NCBI RefSeq assembly: GCF_000299875.1
Contig: NZ_AMRK01000018.1
Span: forward strand, 1-64,000
DNA: 64,000 nt
Reading direction: 5' to 3'
Source: Celeribacter baekdonensis B30
GTDB lineage: Bacteria; Pseudomonadota; Alphaproteobacteria; Rhodobacterales; Rhodobacteraceae
Made by a program: the position numbers and the translations under genes. Shown one piece after another: positions 63,281 to 64,000 of the stretch. Each line of letters opens with the position of its first letter. Positions within the stretch are counted from its first letter, which is position 1. The notes under the pieces were generated by a model, which was not told the origin of the DNA, searched no databases, and saw only the letters and a list, made by a program, of their open reading frames with translations.

Positions 63281-64000
63281 ATGAATCCCATTATTCAGGG
63301 ACTTGCGACGATCATTCTGGGGGTTGGGGGCTGCGTAGGCTACTTCTACGCATCGAACCTGCTGCTGGACAAGGTGCTGTACCCGGCCAAGGGGCCGAAC
63401 ATCGCCAGCAACATCCGCCGGGCGAACATCATCCGCCCCTGGCTGTTCATCTTCCCCGCCCTGCTGGTTTTGACGGTCTACCTAGCTTATCCGGTCGTGG
63501 GGTCCGCCTACCGGTCGCTGTTCAACCGCTCGGGGGATGAGTACATCGCGCTCGGCAACTACTTGGCGCTGTTCGAGTCCCCCGAGTTCCGTCGCTCCTT
63601 CCTCAATAACGCACTCTGGGCGCTCTTTGTGCCGGTCGTGTCGGTCACCGCCGGCCTGATCGCGGCGCAGCTCAGCGACACGCTGAAATGGGGCAACATC
63701 GCCAAATCGCTGATCTTCATGCCGATGGCGATCAGCTTTGTCGGCGCCTCGCTGATCTGGAAGTTCGTCTATGCCGTCGACAGCGATATCGGTCTGATCA
63801 ACGCCGTGCTTGCGGGACTGTTCGGCGCCGGGCCAATCGACGTGATCCAGATCCCGTTCTGGAACAACTTCTTCCTGATGTTCATCCTGGTCTGGATCCA
63901 GACCGGTTTCGCCATGGTCATCCTCTCCGCCGCCCTGCGCGGCATCCCCGAGGAAACCATCGAGGCCGCCATTCTGGACGGGGCGAACCCGTTTCAGATC
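63281..64000 (+). CDS. aglF: Alpha-glucoside ABC transporter permease (partial, runs off the window)
   Basis: The first 240 residues of a sugar permease similar to AglF. It has an unusual extra N-terminal helix (about 5-28) before RRANIIRPWLFIFPALLVLT, followed by several more helices. The EAA loop AALRGIPEETIEAAILDGAN lies at the window end, so the C-terminal helix region is missing. GGGAGG upstream of ATG 63281. Follows aglE by 77 bases; a second permease and an ATPase are expected beyond the window. Confidence 0.87.
   Translation, partial: MNPIIQGLATIILGVGGCVGYFYASNLLLDKVLYPAKGPNIASNIRRANIIRPWLFIFPALLVLTVYLAYPVVGSAYRSLFNRSGDEYIALGNYLALFESPEFRRSFLNNALWALFVPVVSVTAGLIAAQLSDTLKWGNIAKSLIFMPMAISFVGASLIWKFVYAVDSDIGLINAVLAGLFGAGPIDVIQIPFWNNFFLMFILVWIQTGFAMVILSAALRGIPEETIEAAILDGANPFQI

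Noticed and set aside
56336-64000. Second copy of the tRNA-Arg 3' end marking an att site
   Set aside because: No repeat of GGTTCGAATCCTCTCGGG was found downstream within the window; it could still lie outside.
1-64000. CRISPR array or Cas genes
   Set aside because: No regularly spaced direct repeats and no Cas-like proteins were seen; the TniQ gene has no CRISPR partner here.

Overview
The window is chromosomal DNA of an alphaproteobacterium, most likely a marine Rhodobacteraceae (Roseobacter-group) bacterium. This rests on the alphaproteobacterial str-S10-spc-alpha ribosomal order, the aapJQMP amino-acid importer, a BacNav-type sodium channel, a LuxR/LuxI pair, a full phn (carbon-phosphorus lyase) locus and an aglR/aglE/aglF alpha-glucoside locus. 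Identification is from protein content only; no database search was possible.

Layout. 1-19860: end of tuf, then the ribosomal superoperon (rpsJ to rplQ, with secY, adk and rpoA). It is broken in three places: an intrinsic terminator and about 530 bases between rplW and rplB, holding a possible frameshifted 42-residue membrane protein; a sodium channel and a convergent oxygenase-like gene between rplP and rpmC; and a COG4315 protein, an ECF sigma/anti-sigma pair, a DUF1127 gene and two related tiny ORFs between rpmD and rplO. Several intrinsic terminators and strong hairpins divide the cluster into units. 19861-25662: LuxR/LuxI quorum sensing, then rarA, crcB, rluC, a HAD phosphatase and an ATP12-type F1 assembly chaperone. 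25890-30402: aapJQMP.

30651-44649 is phosphonate-related. A plus-strand three-gene operon (PhnM-like amidohydrolase, MFS transporter, TIM-barrel isomerase) meets a minus-strand block phnF-G-H-I-J-K-L-M followed by phnC-D-E-E and a hexapeptide acetyltransferase. A Pho box lies before phnC, and a palindrome shared by the phnF and phnC leaders is probably the PhnF operator. The PhnJ encoded here keeps only one of the four cysteines that build the iron-sulfur site and thiyl radical in the E. coli enzyme. This is the most surprising observation in the window.

44827-56183: minus-strand housekeeping genes (sixA, argB, engB, yidC, an EAL protein, ttcA, yidD, rnpA, rpmH), then plus-strand TVP38, a flavin disulfide reductase and an orphan histidine kinase. 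From tRNA-Arg(ACG) at 56259 onward the DNA looks accessory: a lone TniQ-family gene, a secreted hypothetical protein, a dead IS110/IS1111-type element with intact 15-bp inverted repeats, then a higher-GC alpha-glucoside transport locus running off the window end.
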